Of a stretch of 64,000 nt of DNA, positions 1-13,063 are shown piece after piece; position 1 is the first letter of the stretch, and the number at the start of each line of letters is the position of its first letter. A program made the position numbers and the translations under genes. The stretch covers positions 868,001-932,000 of the forward strand of contig JAQSEB010000121.1 in assembly GCA_030063045.1 (NCBI GenBank). The letters run 5' to 3'. Source of the stretch: Pratylenchus scribneri. Taxonomy: Eukaryota; Nematoda; Chromadorea; Rhabditida; Pratylenchidae. Below the pieces are notes generated by a model. It was not told where the DNA came from. It worked only from the letters and a program-made list of their open reading frames with translations, and searched no databases.

Positions 1-790
1 ATTTAAAAAATTTATAATCGAATTTGATATTCTTCTCCCGTTCAAAATTGAGTAAATGTTATTTCTACCTATCCAACATTTTTAGAAATTTTATTACTTT
101 AAAAATAATTGATATATAGAATAATAGATTTTTTACGAATAATTGTTTTCATCTATCAAAAATCCCTGCTGCATAACAAAATCTTTTAATTTTTATTATT
201 AGAATAGTAACAGCATTATATAAATTTAATTTTTTTGCTCAAATATTCGATGTTGAAATTTCTATTTTTCAAGGAATAATAAAAACAATTAATTTGTCTT
301 CATTTTAAATAATACAATTATGAATGAATTGATTTAAATTTAATTTTTTTTAAAAAACACATTCAAAAAAACATGAATTTTACTATATTGCCTGTAATCT
401 TATTCTCTTTAATAATTAATATCATTTTATACATTAATTTATTTAAAATTATTATTATTTTACATTTTCTTTTTTTATATATTTTAATATTATTATATAA
501 TTTATTTATTTTATAAATTTTATATTTAAGGATCTGCCCTTTCTAATTAAATATTGTCATGATTATTCACTTACATTTCTTTTATGGATATAGGATTACA
601 TTTTATTTTTAAGGATTTTTAAAAATACTAATATAAGTAGAATTACGGATTTTTGAATTTTTGAATAATAAATGAGGTAGATTTATTAATTTAAATAAAA
701 TTTATGAATAAATAGATTATCCTGCTATATGAGATAGATTACAATTTAGAATTTATTCATATATAGAAAAACGATTTCCTTAATGTTATT
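1..790. other. A+T-rich background
   Basis: I see no coding-like island here. The stretch is homopolymer-rich A+T sequence with scattered short TATA/AATT words. Nothing in it supports a gene, RNA or repeat boundary. Confidence 0.6.
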
Positions 791-1078
791 ATGATCTATT
801 TCGATATCACAATATGGACAACGGTTATTATAGAAGTGTTCAGAGCGAAACAGCCAACGGAATTATTTAATTTTATCTTAATTATTTTACGATTTTTTTA
901 TTTTATTAAATTACAATTAATTTATTCCATTAAATTATCATTTTTATACAATGCTATAGCTTCTTTCATAGATTTAAAAGAAATCGTAATTTTCTTTCAT
1001 CTATATATCATATCAATCAAAGATCATGATAATTTCTTCCCAATGATTTTCACATTAAAAAGTCATTTAACATCATAA
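791..1078 (+). CDS. Doubtful 95-codon ORF
   Basis: This is the longest ATG-type ORF of the window. Only its first third (about 810-870, around AKQPTEL) is richer in G+C; the rest is F/I/L/K/Y-rich, as random A+T sequence gives. A second reading starts at 815 (MDNGYYRSVQSETANGII, then stop) and fits the G+C-rich part equally well. No homology is recognised. At this composition one ORF of such length is expected by chance, so this is at best a short exon-like island. Confidence 0.12.
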   Translation: MIYFDITIWTTVIIEVFRAKQPTELFNFILIILRFFYFIKLQLIYSIKLSFLYNAIASFIDLKEIVIFFHLYIISIKDHDNFFPMIFTLKSHLTS

Positions 1079-1206
1079 TAATTTTCGCTCTCATAAAGAA
1101 TTCCAAAATATTAATTACAATCGATTTATTTGGTAGTAGAAAAGAAATGCGCGATGAGCTCATCAATTGTCTTAAATTTCACAAAATTGTCCGATTTTTA
1201 ATCTAA
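1033..1206 (+). CDS. Exon-like open stretch, unrecognised
   Basis: A stop-to-stop frame of 57 codons. Its last third (SRKEMRDELINCLKFHKIVR) is charged and peptide-like and coincides with a G+C rise at 1140-1190. An internal ATG lies at 1147, so it could also be a 19-residue ORF. There is no convincing acceptor and no recognised family. Confidence 0.2.
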   Translation, partial: FLPNDFHIKKSFNIIIIFALIKNSKILITIDLFGSRKEMRDELINCLKFHKIVRFLI

Positions 1207-2000
1207 ATAATTTTAAGTTTATATGTAATTTAATTAGATTTTATTTTACGATATACAAAATTCTTTTTTTATATTATTTCATATTTATAAAATTGTATAG
1301 ATATTCGAAAAAATTTTGATTGATAAGTTATTTTTTTGATTTTATTTTTATGTATTCCTATAATCAAAATATTTTATTTTAAAAATTTATCAGACAACTA
1401 TTATAATATGTGTTATGTAATCAATATCTAATTCAATATATTTGAAAATAATTAAAATTCTAACATTTATTTAATTTAATAAAAATTGTTTTTATTTAGA
1501 TTTTTAATTTATCATTATTTATTGGGGCACCATTTGCTTTAGTGTATTTAATTTTTTTATTTTTGAATAATTGAATTAAATCTATTTTGATATGAAAATT
1601 TTGAAAATATTTGAAAAATTCTATAGATTTATAATTTATATTATACAATTTACATTGACGATATAAAATTTCAAAATAATAATTTTAAAAATTATATTTT
1701 TATATAAAATGTAATTGTCAGATTAATAGAATTATATATTGAAAAAAAATTAAAAATTATTATTAGGAAATCGATGATAATTTCTCTTTAATAATATTGA
1801 TCAATGAAATTATCTATTTATTTTCTTTTTGCTTTATATTTTCATTATCAATCTTGATATATAAAATTTATCATTATAAATAAATATTTATTTAATATTT
1901 TTTAAATTCTTTAATAATTGCCAACAAAAAATATTATTATTGATGTATTGATTTTGAAGATCAACAATGATTTTTTAAAATTTTCTATTTTCATGTAAAG
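1207..2000. other. A+T-rich background
   Basis: Homopolymer-rich sequence with no island, motif or repeat that I can support. Confidence 0.6.
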
Positions 2001-2180
2001 TTCCGTAACGGAGAACCCTGCAATTTGGCCCTGTTTTATTCCCTTCTTTCCTCCCTTATTTGCGCCGATTGCGCCAAAAATTCTGTTTCCTCCACTTGTT
2101 TGCGCCGATTTGCTCCTTTGTCGTATGATCGGCGCAAAAAAATTTTCTCTCTTTTTCCTTCATTCGCTAAATTTCTGGCG
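2001..2180. repeat. G+C pocket with repeated TGCGCCGAT motif
   Basis: A sharp G+C rise. The decamer TGCGCCGATT occurs at 2061 and again at 2101, exactly 40 bp apart. A third, inverted copy (GATCGGCGCA) lies at 2127-2136, and a partial TTGCGCC at about 2069. Just upstream TCCGT-A-ACGGA forms a 5-bp stem at 2002-2012. The strand between them is pyrimidine-rich. No long ORF crosses it. It may be the core of a degraded small transposon or a protein-binding cluster; its identity is unknown. Confidence 0.5.
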
Positions 2181-4590
2181 ACATGGCAAACATAATTGTG
2201 GCTAAAAATAATTTTAATTTCTCAGCTTTCATTTTTTTTCTTATTCTTCTTTCGAATTTTGTATTAACCTCTCCAAAATTCTTTTAAGTTCATTCAATTA
2301 TAGATTATTATTCCGATCTGCAAATTATTCTTTAGAGTTATTCCTAAAACTTCATAATACATTTATAGTTAATAAATTTTTAAATAGAATTCTTATTATT
2401 CATTTTTTATTAAAAATTTAATATAAATTTCTTTTATTTTTTTCAATATTTATTTTTCGGAATATAATTCAAGCTACATGTTTTAAACAAAAAACATTTT
2501 TTATTCGTCTAAACTCCGCATAATTAAAATTATATTAATTTGAATTTTTTAATTTTAAATATTTTAAATTCTCCCTATTCTATTTTTTTATCGACGCCCA
2601 AAGAATAAATGTTTTTATTATTCATTATTTTTTTACAATAAGTTATATCCAATAGAAATAATGTTTTTTTATTATAAATTATAAATATTTTTAATTTTTT
2701 ATAAATAATGCAAATAATTTTGTTAAACTATTAAAATTGTTGATAAATCTTAATAAATTTTTATATTCAAATTTATTATAACTCTAAATAATAATAATAA
2801 TTTTTAATTATTTATTTATACTTATTTAATATATAAAATTTCTACTGATTTTTTCGTCCTTAAACAGAGGTTGTCTTAAAAATGCAAATTTTTGTTGAAT
2901 ATTTAATAAACCAACTGATTATTTGGAATTATGTACCTTATAAGCGGCATCCATTTACGATATAATAAATTAATCAAAAATTAATTTTTATTTAAATATC
3001 AATATTTAATTTTTGATACTTGATTTTATATTAATTTTCAAATGAATTTAATTTTTTTTATCAGCTTGAAATATTTGCCGTCCAACATTAACTATATTAT
3101 TGCTGCAAATAAGACGGAAATCACTTCATTCATACCATGAGGCAAATTACGGAAGCCAGGTTTATGCAATCGAATGAATATATCTATAATTCGATTTTAT
3201 ATAAAATTAAAAATTTTTAATGAAATCGTATTTGGAATATATTATATCAAAATTATTTATAACATATTGATATTTAGATTAAGTGGATTTTTATCAAAGA
3301 AATTTTAAAAATTATTAATTCATTATATCGGGAATTATATTATATTATTATAATTTTAGATTTAAAAAATAAATAGATTTTCTTTTCATTTAAAAAAGAG
3401 TACAATTTTATAAAATATTATTAAAAATTTATTTAGAACTATCAAATAGTGACGTTTCAAATGTGACTTATTTATTTTATATTTATCATTTATTTTTAAT
3501 ATTTTATTTGTTTCATTACATATTTACAATTTCTATTTTTATTATTATTTTTAAATTTTAAATTTATTTATTCATTTTACATATTTAATTTTATAATTTT
3601 AAGAAAATTGGAATTTTATTTTAATCTTAGCAGATTTTTAACCTAAGGAAACTCATCCCATGGAGACAGAGTGGAATGCAAATTTTATAAATTTTTATTG
3701 AAGTATTTTTAATTTTAATTTTTTGAACGGCATTACGCATTGGAAAGGATTGATGTTTTATCTTTATAAATTTTATTAATTCATTTTTTAAGGGAAATTT
3801 TAGGGTGCCTTTTGCAGCTTTTTTTATTAAAGTAAATTAAAATTTGCAAATTATTCATAAGACCTTGAAAAATTATATATAATGCAATATATTGAAAAAT
3901 ATTAATTTGATAAAAATTATATATAAAGATTAAAAAATTATATAAAATTTATTCAGTTAAAATAATAAAACAATTAAAAAAATTTTTTTGTGTAATTTTT
4001 TTGTTATATCGATAATTCTTTTTTAGCTGCAGTTGAAAAAAATATTCATACTATTTGACCATTCATCCGAAATGTAAAAACAAAAATGATTAAATGTGCA
4101 AAATTAGATTCTTTATTTCTTATAGAAAATGTATATAGTATTTTATCAATTGATACAAACAATATAAAAATTTCTTTATGTATTCGCAAATTGTAATTAT
4201 TTTTTATATTTATTTAATATTCTGTTACGATAAATAAATTAAAAATTTTTGTAAAATTATTTGCATTTATAAATGCGGTAGACAATCCATGTTTTATTAT
4301 GAATTTGTCAAATCTAGAAATTTTTTTAATTATTTTCTTTTCTATTATTTTGGCAATATTCTTTAATTTAATTTTTTTCCATTAATTTTTTTGCTGTAAC
4401 ATTATGGATCATAAAATTTTTTATTATTTTTTTTATATTTTAAATACATTATTATTCATTTCATCTTGATTAAGTATGAAGATTTCAACTTGCAGCTGAT
4501 AATTTCTATTTATTATTCATTTATTTCAAACTTTTTACAAATAAATGAAATTTTTTATTTAAATACCATTTTATTTTATATATTTATATG
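2181..4590. other. A+T-rich background with two small islands
   Basis: Mostly featureless. One island at 3064-3140 follows TTTATCAG and reads on the plus strand LKYLPSNINYIIAANKTEIT and a few more residues to a TGA; it resembles a terminal exon, but the minus strand is also partly open. A smaller G+C rise lies at about 3645-3685 with no clear reading. Confidence 0.4.
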
Positions 4591-4857
4591 TTAAGATAAT
4601 GAAAAAATTTTTTTAAATATATGATAAATAATGAAATATGGACATTTGGCTAGTAAGTCCCAAGGCCTGATTGAAACCTTCCCAAATATCGGCCAATCAG
4701 TCCATTGCACCAGATCTATTTTTGTGAATTTAATTAAAGACATCATTTTATTTAAATTCTTTGTTGTAGCTGAACAAATGGATGCAAAAAAAATATAAAT
4801 AAAGCTGTTATCGCTATTATCATAATTTTTTAAAAATTGAATATTTGATTTGCACAA
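4591..4857 (-). CDS. Coding-like island, unrecognised protein fragment
   Basis: An 88-codon minus frame starting at a TTG; stop-to-stop it is about 96 codons. The G+C-rich heart (4640-4740) reads KIDLVQWTDWPIFGKVSIRP followed by WDLLAKCPYF. Tryptophans and alternating charged and hydrophobic residues make this more protein-like than the flanking I/K/F/N runs. No ATG start or family is recognised. On the plus strand a GTAAGT donor-like site at 4653 would compete. It may be an exon or a fossil one. Confidence 0.33.
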   Translation of the reverse strand: MCKSNIQFLKNYDNSDNSFIYIFFASICSATTKNLNKMMSLIKFTKIDLVQWTDWPIFGKVSIRPWDLLAKCPYFIIYHIFKKIFSLS

Positions 4858-6694
4858 GCAGCTTTTTTTAAAATAAAAAATTTATTAAAATTTATTAAAT
4901 TTTCTTTAGCTGATTTTATGTTATCACGCAAATATTGCATTTTATAAAATTTGCTTTTTTTTATTTGAATCTTTATGAGAAAAAATTTTTTTATATTTTT
5001 TTTATCATTTATTTATTAATTAATTAATATTGTCGTTTTTATATTTTTTTCTAAATTATTAATTAATATATAATTAAAATGACATTATATTTTGGCTTGT
5101 AAATTATAATAAGTATTTCTGTATGATTTATGAATATTTGGTAAATAAAATAAATAATGATCTCTTTTAGATTTAAAAAGGTATATCATTTCATCGAGGA
5201 AGATTTCTCCTCTTAATAAAAATTCGGCAACAACTCTCGTTAGATTTCAATAATTTTATTCTGATATGTTAAAAAATTAATTTTTTTAAATTTAAGTTTC
5301 ATTTTATTTGTGAAGGTAAATATAAAGAATAAACCATACATAAAAATAATTTCTAAAGTATTGAGATTTATATTTTTAAATAAATATATATGAAAATTTG
5401 AGAAAATTTGTTGAAGTTTTGAAGAGAATTTATGATATAATTTTAATAAAATTATTTTCTTTTATTTTATATTATTTATACATTTGAAGATTTTTATAAA
5501 CTTTTTTTGTGCCAATTATTTGGTGGTTTTTTTTTGATTTTTTTCATTTTTTACACCATTCATTATATGCATGCATATGCATATATCTATTACTCATTAC
5601 TTCCAAATCTGAATGTGGTATTAAATGGTTAATTTATTAATCAAGGTATATACCAGTAATCAAATCAAAAAATATTATAAAATTTTATATAAACTAAGTT
5701 TTAATATAAACCTTAATAATAATTGTGAAATTATTTGAATTTTTTTTATAATTGCCCATTCCTTTCTTCCATAGAAGGTTATCGATCTTTTTTTATTTCC
5801 CCATGGCGATGAGTATGATATAAGTTTTATTTAAATATTTTTTCATAATTGTTTCTATTCACATATAGTCAGGTATTCATAATAATGTATATTATTGATA
5901 CAAAAGGATTGAAACATAGAAATATTATCTAATAAATTTTTCACGATTATTTTTAATATTTAATTATGTTAAAATAATTATTTACAAATAAAAATTTTTA
6001 CTAGATTTTTTGTATTCTTGGAGCTTAATTTAAAATTTTTAGACCTATATATTTTATAAAAAATTGACATATTTTTTTGGAAAAATAATTCAGTTTTTAA
6101 TATCTAAAAATGTTAATCCCTTTTCCATAGCAAAAAAAAATTTTTATCTTGGCAATGATTTTTCCTGGTTTTTGTTCGACCCTTCGCCGAATGGGCCTTG
6201 AGCTAAATATTGTAGGCATTCATTTATTTTTTGTTATATTTAGCTCCTTATTCTTATTGGGCTATTAACACAGCAGATTTGAATCAAATTAAAAATTTAT
6301 TTATTTTTATATAAAAATAAATTTCTGTTCCTCAATCGGAAATAAGCAACAGACTCTTAATCTTTGTTTTGGCCAAAATGGCATATTTTTTGAACTATTT
6401 TACTTTAATATGAAATTTAAATAATTTTCATTATAATGAAATTTTTTGTTTATTCTATATCCAGAAGCATTTCATTCTATGAATTAATATATTTATTTAT
6501 TTTAGAGAGAAATAAATATTTTTATATTTTTTTCTAAATAAATTTTTATTTTAATTTAATCTGAATTTTTTAAATTTTTTTATTCTAATGAATTAAATAT
6601 ATAAAATTATAAAAATTAATATTTTTATTTTCATTAATATAATAAATTAAAAATTTAAAAAAATTATTTTAGATGATTATTCTATAATAAATAA
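4858..6694. other. A+T-rich background
   Basis: Contains a near-palindromic ATGCATGCATATGCAT run at about 5567-5583. A small island lies at 6150-6210, where the minus strand after ATATTTAG reads LKAHSAKGRTK or, one frame over, QGPFGEGSNKNQEKS. Both are too short to call. Otherwise nothing is supported. Confidence 0.45.
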
Positions 6695-6836
6695 TTTTTG
6701 GTGTTGATTATTTCCTGGGCAATACAATTTGTAAATATGGATAGCTTAGCTAATCAATTGATTGTAGATGCTTGTTTTGCATCCAAACTAGCCATCGGAT
6801 ATAGTATTTTCATTCCAGCTATTTAATCTTGATTGT
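6695..6836 (+). CDS. Exon-like island, possible membrane segment
   Basis: A stop-to-stop frame of 46 codons. Its core around 6710-6830 is G+C-rich and hydrophobic (SWAIQFVNMDSLANQLIVDA, then CFASKLAIGYSIFIPAI and a stop). An internal ATG is at 6737. The pattern would suit a transmembrane segment. The minus strand is also open over most of the island, so strand is not certain. No family is recognised. Confidence 0.27.
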
Positions 6837-7066
6837 ATTTATTGGCAGTATCATATTTTAATAAGAAATTTTTTTAGGATATTATTGGAAATTTTAATAA
6901 TATTGTTAAAGTATCTGATATTGTGATGCTAGAGACATTTATCGATTTATTTCTTTAGAATTCTTCAAAATCATTGGCCTCAATTTTTAAATATATTCTT
7001 CATTTGGTTATATTTTCAATTTTTAGAAACAGCTCCCTCCAATCCCAATAGTTTTAATGCTCAAAT

Positions 7067-7130
7067 TTAATGATTCTTCGTTTCGGGCGGCGATGCATTT
7101 ACTTCCTCTGTAACCATTAGGGCTTTCACT
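7067..7130 (-). CDS. Candidate 3'-terminal exon
   Basis: On the minus strand an AG acceptor (AACTACAG) is followed by one base and then 20 codons, VKALMVTEEVNASPPETKNH, ending in TAA. The hydrophilic peptide, G+C-rich block and immediate stop fit the last exon of a split gene. The product is not recognised, and the partner exon cannot be placed. Confidence 0.33.
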
Positions 7131-8127
7131 CTGTAGTTTTCAATTTTAAATATTTTATTAAATTTCTTCTCGGCAAAATTTAATATGAATTTAATAATAA
7201 TAATACCATTTTTAATTTTTCTTTATATTATTAAATTTTAATAATTATTCTTTCATATAAATGCAAATTTCTAAATTTAAAATTAATATAATTGACATTA
7301 TTTTTTTTCTTGAGTTCAATTTTGAAATTATTTATAAATTTTTTTACTAATTTTTCCGCATCAAAATGCTATGCACTCAATTGCTTCAATTGCTCTTTGT
7401 GATAATTTTTTAATCCATAATAATATTATTAATAATTATTTATTGTTTTTTGAAAAGAGTAATTGTTTTTTGTTTAGTGAAAATAATAATCTTTTAATGA
7501 TTATTAATATTGTTTTTGATCTATGATTGGATATAATAAAATTATAATTAAATCAAACTCCTAAATTTTTAATAGAATTAGTTATGATAAATTTAATCTA
7601 ATGTGCTAAATTAATTATTTTTATCAAACATTCTCAAATTTTCAAAATTATGATCTAGTCATTCTATTAGGAATAAATCGATTATTTTAAAAAATTTTAT
7701 TTTAATTTCTTAAAATAAAATTGTTTATCTTTAATAAAATATTTCATAACTTTCTTAAAATTTTCCATAATAAATTAAATAATAATATTTTAATTATTTT
7801 GCATGTCATAATACTTATTTTTAACTCTATTTTTATTGTTTTATCAATACAATGAATTAAGCAATTATATTTTTTTTATATATTTTTAAAAATTTATTAT
7901 TTTCAATATAGGAAATAATTCATTACAATCTACCATAATATAATTTTAATTATTTTTACATTATTTTTTAATAAATAATTGAAATTCTAATATATTTGTT
8001 TTTCGTAATTTTTATGTCTATTCAAGATAATTCATAGATAATTAATAGTATTAATTTTTATTTTTGATAATCAGCTTTACATTAATAATTTTCTTCAATG
8101 ATAAATTTCATTTTTTGTTTTCCGTAG
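7131..8127. other. A+T-rich background
   Basis: Only A/T-rich sequence; no island is supported. Confidence 0.55.
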
Positions 8128-8190
8128 CCCGTTGTTAAGTTTCGAGTAGCCTTTCAGCATCGCGTTGTTCAGCATTATTTTGTTTTATGA
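8128..8190 (+). CDS. Candidate terminal exon, strand ambiguous
   Basis: A strong acceptor (TTTTTTGTTTTCCGTAG) precedes 20 codons, PVVKFRVAFQHRVVQHYFVL, and a TGA. Third positions are the A+T-rich ones, as expected for a gene in this genome. The minus strand offers an ATG ORF at 8095-8175 (MLNNAMLKGYSKLNN...), but with G+C-rich third positions, so I prefer the plus strand. The product is not recognised. Confidence 0.3.
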   Translation, partial: PVVKFRVAFQHRVVQHYFVL

Positions 8191-8795
8191 TATTTTTATT
8201 GCTCTCATACATTGTTTTTTGCCTTTCAATTTACTCTCTGTTATCAACATTTATTCTTCCTTTCTAAATAAATTTTTAATTACTGCAGCATATCAGGGAC
8301 AGATAATCCATCATTTTTTATAGATAGATTTTAAATTTTCATAATTTTTTAATTAAAAATTTACGAAATTATTTTTTTTCTGCTTTGGACATTAAATAAA
8401 ATGATATAGTTAATTTCTTCGAATATAGTTCTTTCATGAATTCTATTTGTATTTGCAATCACTAGCATTAATCAATCTTTAAAAATTTTTTTAATTAAAA
8501 AATCCAAATTTTAAATATATGAATTTTTATTAATTATTTATAATGCAGAGTTTTAAATAAATCAAAATATTTTAACAAAAGTTATCAAAAATTTAAATCC
8601 TACTATTTTAAAATCAGAATTTTCCATTCTCGTTCCAAAAAGGAATTAATTAATTAGTTCGTTTATAGGCAAATTTATATGCTGCTATAATATTATAATT
8701 TTTCTTTATGTAATTAAACGTTTTGTTTGCTTATGATAGCAAATTTTTATTTTTAGATAAAAAAATTTTTATCATTTTTATTATCAATCTAATAA

Positions 8796-8990
8796 TTACT
8801 TTTCTTCATCTTTAATTTTTCCATCTCTTAATTCATTAATCGAATCTCTTTTGTTTCTAGGTTTTTGGTTCCATATACAATGCCTCAGCATTTCAGCTTT
8901 TTCGTACACATCCTGGCCAAGAACCAATCGCATGATTTCGTCAATATAGTGTATATCGACAAAGCTCTCTTTGATAGTGTAGTTTTTATT
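8796..8990 (-). CDS. Coding-like island, charged C-terminus
   Basis: The minus frame is open for 64 codons. From about 8970 downwards it is strongly protein-like: ESFVDIHYIDEIMRLVLGQD, then VYEKAEMLRHCIWNQKPRNK, ending KIKDEEK and TAA. It is rich in acidic and basic residues, unlike random A+T translation. No canonical polypyrimidine acceptor is visible; CAAAG at about 8970 is the best AG. The plus strand is also stop-free here (FLVPYTMPQHF...). The family is not recognised. Confidence 0.42.
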   Translation of the reverse strand, partial: NKNYTIKESFVDIHYIDEIMRLVLGQDVYEKAEMLRHCIWNQKPRNKRDSINELRDGKIKDEEK

Positions 8991-10394
8991 TTAATTGTTT
9001 ATAAACATTATTTATATTTTATTAAGTTATTTGATTAAAAAAAAATACCCTTTTTCCTATTTTTGATATATAATTTTTTATAAAGCTTTTTTTATTAATC
9101 CATTTCAATTAAAAATTTATTAAAATCTATAAGAAATAAATCCTTTATTTGGTTCTAAATTTGTATATTTTAATTTTTAGATCTCTAATTTTATATTATA
9201 GACAAGATAAGAAACAACTTTGATTTGTTTGTTATATCTATAAATTTAATTTTAAAATTCTTTAAATCAAATTATATTTTATGTATTAAATTATTTCTTA
9301 TCATTTCTGCAATTTGAAAAAAATTATTCTATTTTTCTTGTTGATTACATTTTCAAAAATATTAATTCTTATTTTCAAATTTGTTTAGATTTCTAACTCC
9401 TCAATTTTTTTTACATCTTTAACTTATTAGTTGCATTCGTTAAATTATTATATATATTTTCCTTCAGTATGAAAACGATTAAATCCCTCTTTTTTTAGTC
9501 TATTTGCTCTTTGTTTTTTTTTTTTGAAAATTATTCATAATATTAATTTGCTTTCTTCCATAGATCTGGATTAATTTGAATTTCCAATTTTGGAATTATT
9601 ATTTTAAATTTGATGAGATTTAATTAATTGAATGTCTAATTTATTAATAAAATATATTAATATTTTTTAAATTTAATCTAACTATTAATATAGAACAATT
9701 CAAATTTGTCAATCAATTTCAACTATAAAATTCCAAATATATTTAATTTACAAATTGTAGTAATTATTAAAAATTATCGGTTTTAATTTAAATGAATGAT
9801 ATGATTATGTAAAACTTAAAATATATAGTCTGATAAATATTAATTTTTTATATATTGTTACTAAATTTATATTATTTTTCTATAATATTATTTTAATATC
9901 TATAAATATATCATAAATTCTTTTATTAATTCATAGGAAGGTCATTAAATTGAAAGAATTTTTATATTATTATTAATTTTGAATATTTTTCAACAATTAA
10001 ATATTTTTTTATATAAAATATTTAAATTTCTTTTATTTGATAAAAGGGGATTTTAAAATGAAAATAATTATAATTTGTTCAGTTTATTATCTTTTGATAC
10101 GATTATAATTATTATTTAATAATGTCGCGGCAATTATTTTTATTTTATCATGACAGAAGTCGAATAATAAATTCAATTTAATTATTCTATTTTAATGAGC
10201 ACGAGGTTATTTTATATTGAAATTTATTCAGATTTCACGATCTAAAAATATTTTATAAGATTAAACAATAAAAATCTATAGCGTTTTTCAATAAAATATT
10301 TATTTTCCTGGCATATAATTAGAAATAACATTTCCAAATCATGCTTTATAAATTATTTTCTAATTTTCTTAAAATATATTTTTATTCATTTGTT
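8991..10394. other. A+T-rich background
   Basis: No supportable feature; small rises in G+C at about 10130 and 10195 carry no readable frame. Confidence 0.5.
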
Positions 10395-10502
10395 TTATTT
10401 AAAAAATTCCCTTATCTCTAATTCTTCTTCGTTTCTATGGCAAATATTATAAAATTCGAAATATACCATCGCGAGGATAGTACTTCCCTTCTCGAGATAA
10501 CC
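10395..10502 (-). CDS. Coding-like island, unrecognised
   Basis: The minus frame of 35 codons, GYLEKGSTILAMVYFEFYNI followed by CHRNEEELEIREFFK and TAA, is acidic and basic at the end like a real C-terminus. A second frame (MVISRREVLSSRWY...) is open over the same bases, so the frame is uncertain. The next 2.5 kb upstream on this strand is background. Confidence 0.3.
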   Translation of the reverse strand, partial: GYLEKGSTILAMVYFEFYNICHRNEEELEIREFFK

Positions 10503-13063
10503 ATATTTATTATCTTTATTTTAAATTAAAATTAAATTTTTAATTATAATAATGAAAAACAAGTGTTCATTTTTTCAATTTTTCAGTTCAATATAAACAT
10601 GAGTACTTAATACTTGTATTTTAAAATTATTTTTATATAATATTTATTTTTAACCATTTTCAATTTTTAAACTATGATTGCATATAAATTAAAAAATCGT
10701 TTTAATGTTAAAATTTTTTTTAAAATGATGTATCTTATATTTATTTTTATAAAATATTTGCACGAAGTAGAATAATATTAATTTAATTGCAAATTTTTAT
10801 AATACCTTTAAAGATTCTTCCATTAAATTTTTATTTTTAATTGATAAAATTCCAATAAAACTATCATTGATATAAATTCCCAAGGAATTTAACATATAAG
10901 TTTAGAATTTTACCTTCATTTCTTAGTTAGAAGTGCATTTTTAAATTTTTCTCTCATCACATTTTTGTTTATCTATTCGACTAATTTTTATGATTTCATT
11001 AATTATTAAAAATAGATAATTAAATGCACATTTTTAGAATTAATTTTTCAGAAACATATTTAAAATAAATATTTTGAACTTTTATTTGAATTTATTCAAA
11101 GAAATATTAAGCAGATAGAATGAATTATTTTAAAATAGTTTTTATATTTTATCCAAAATATAGTAGATTTCATTTTTATTAATAAGATATTAAAAAATTT
11201 AATTTTTTAAAATTTCTAGAATTATAATACTTTCATCAAAAATATTATTATAGAAATAAATACATGTTTTATAGTCATAAAAATCCATATTTTGATGAAA
11301 ATTGAATGAATTTATACCAGTTTTTTTCCAAATATTCTTAAAGAAAAAGAAAATTTAAATTTTATATAAATATATAATAATTGAATATTTATATTCCATT
11401 TTTTTCTAAATTATTAAATATTATTATTTATTCTGCTCCGTCATGCATCATTTACTTTATCTATATTATTTATTTTAAAATGATTTTATATATTTTATTA
11501 AATTCATTCTTTTCTATTCTTTATTTAAAGAAATAATAATTTATAAAAATTCTAAATTCAATAATTTCGCGTTTTTCTGATGAATTTTATTTTTTTATAG
11601 ATAAATTAATTGTGATTTATATGATAAAATTGCAAGCGAATCTTATGGAAATATTTGTTTATGCAACATAGAATTAATTATTAGGGAATTTATAAATTAT
11701 TTAACAAACTCAAATTAAATTTTCAATTTATTAACTGAAAAATGGATTTTTAGTTAATTGCATATCATTGTAAAAACATATTAAATTTAACTAAAACTAA
11801 TAATGGTAAATTTGTTTGTTAAAATTCATTTTATACAAATTTTCTCTTTTTTATTCGAACATAGAAAAAAAATATAAAAATAAAAAATAAATTCAAATAT
11901 TTTCATTGAATTATTTTTGGATTTTATATATTTTTTTTTATTTTTTTGTGGGTTTATTTTTGAGTTTTTATTTTATTTTTTTTATAAAATTTTTAAATAT
12001 TTTTTACAATATATTTTTAGAAAATAATATATAAAAATATTTTCACTAATCCCATGTTTCAATTCATTCTGTCGATAATTTTACATTACATATAAATCTT
12101 TTTTATTCACTTTTTTCATAATTATAATTATTAGGAAAGGAATTTTAAATATAAATGCCAATCATAATTTTTATTAAAGAAATATTCATAGATTTTTTTA
12201 GTTATCTAATTTAAAAAAATTTGATTACTGAAAGCAGTAAGTAGATCATATTACAATATAAGTTCGATTTTATTTCAGAAACAAAATATTATTTTAGTAC
12301 ACTTCTATCATTTTTATTAAATATTTTATAAAATTTTTTCTATTAATTTGATTATCAATTGATTAAAAAATTGAATTATTTGAAGATGATAAAATAAAAT
12401 ATAGAAAATTCAATTAGAAAAAGTTTATTTCAAAAAGATATTACGCATAATATAATAATTTTATAATCGTTGATCTCTCATTAGGTTATCAAAAAATTTT
12501 TGCGAAAATATAATCAGCTAAAAAATACTTGATAAAATAATTCATCGATGTCAATTTTATTTATTTTATGTTATATTTGGTCATTACTCATATTAATTAT
12601 ATTTTTTTTTCTTTAACGATAATTAATAAAATATCTATCAATTTATTTGAATTTAATTTATTCAAAAATTAACAAAATTTAATTTTATTTATTTAATAAT
12701 ACATTAATGAAAAAAAATAATATTATTTTTATTTTTACACAAGTTGCACTTACGCATGAAAAAGGTCTTTGGACAAAGATCTTATAAAAATATATAGAAA
12801 GTACTCTCTTTTATGCTATATATTCATTATTTTCTCGCTCACAACTTTTTTTGCCAAAATTTTAATATATATTTCTTAAAATTTTAAAAATAAAATTTAA
12901 ATATTTAAGAAATTTCCGCTCGGGAATCTTTGTCAATTATTATGATTTAATTCCATTTGCTTTTCAGAAATTTAATCTTTCTCATCTTTCATTATGTCCA
13001 TTTTATTACGTCTATTTTTCCTAAATTTAATTATAAATATTCAATTCTTAGAATAATCTGTAG
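10503..13063. other. A+T-rich background
   Basis: About 2.5 kb of nearly pure A/T sequence. A weak island at 12900-12960 is followed by a good acceptor-like TTGCTTTTCAG ending at 12967, but no convincing exon follows. Confidence 0.5.
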
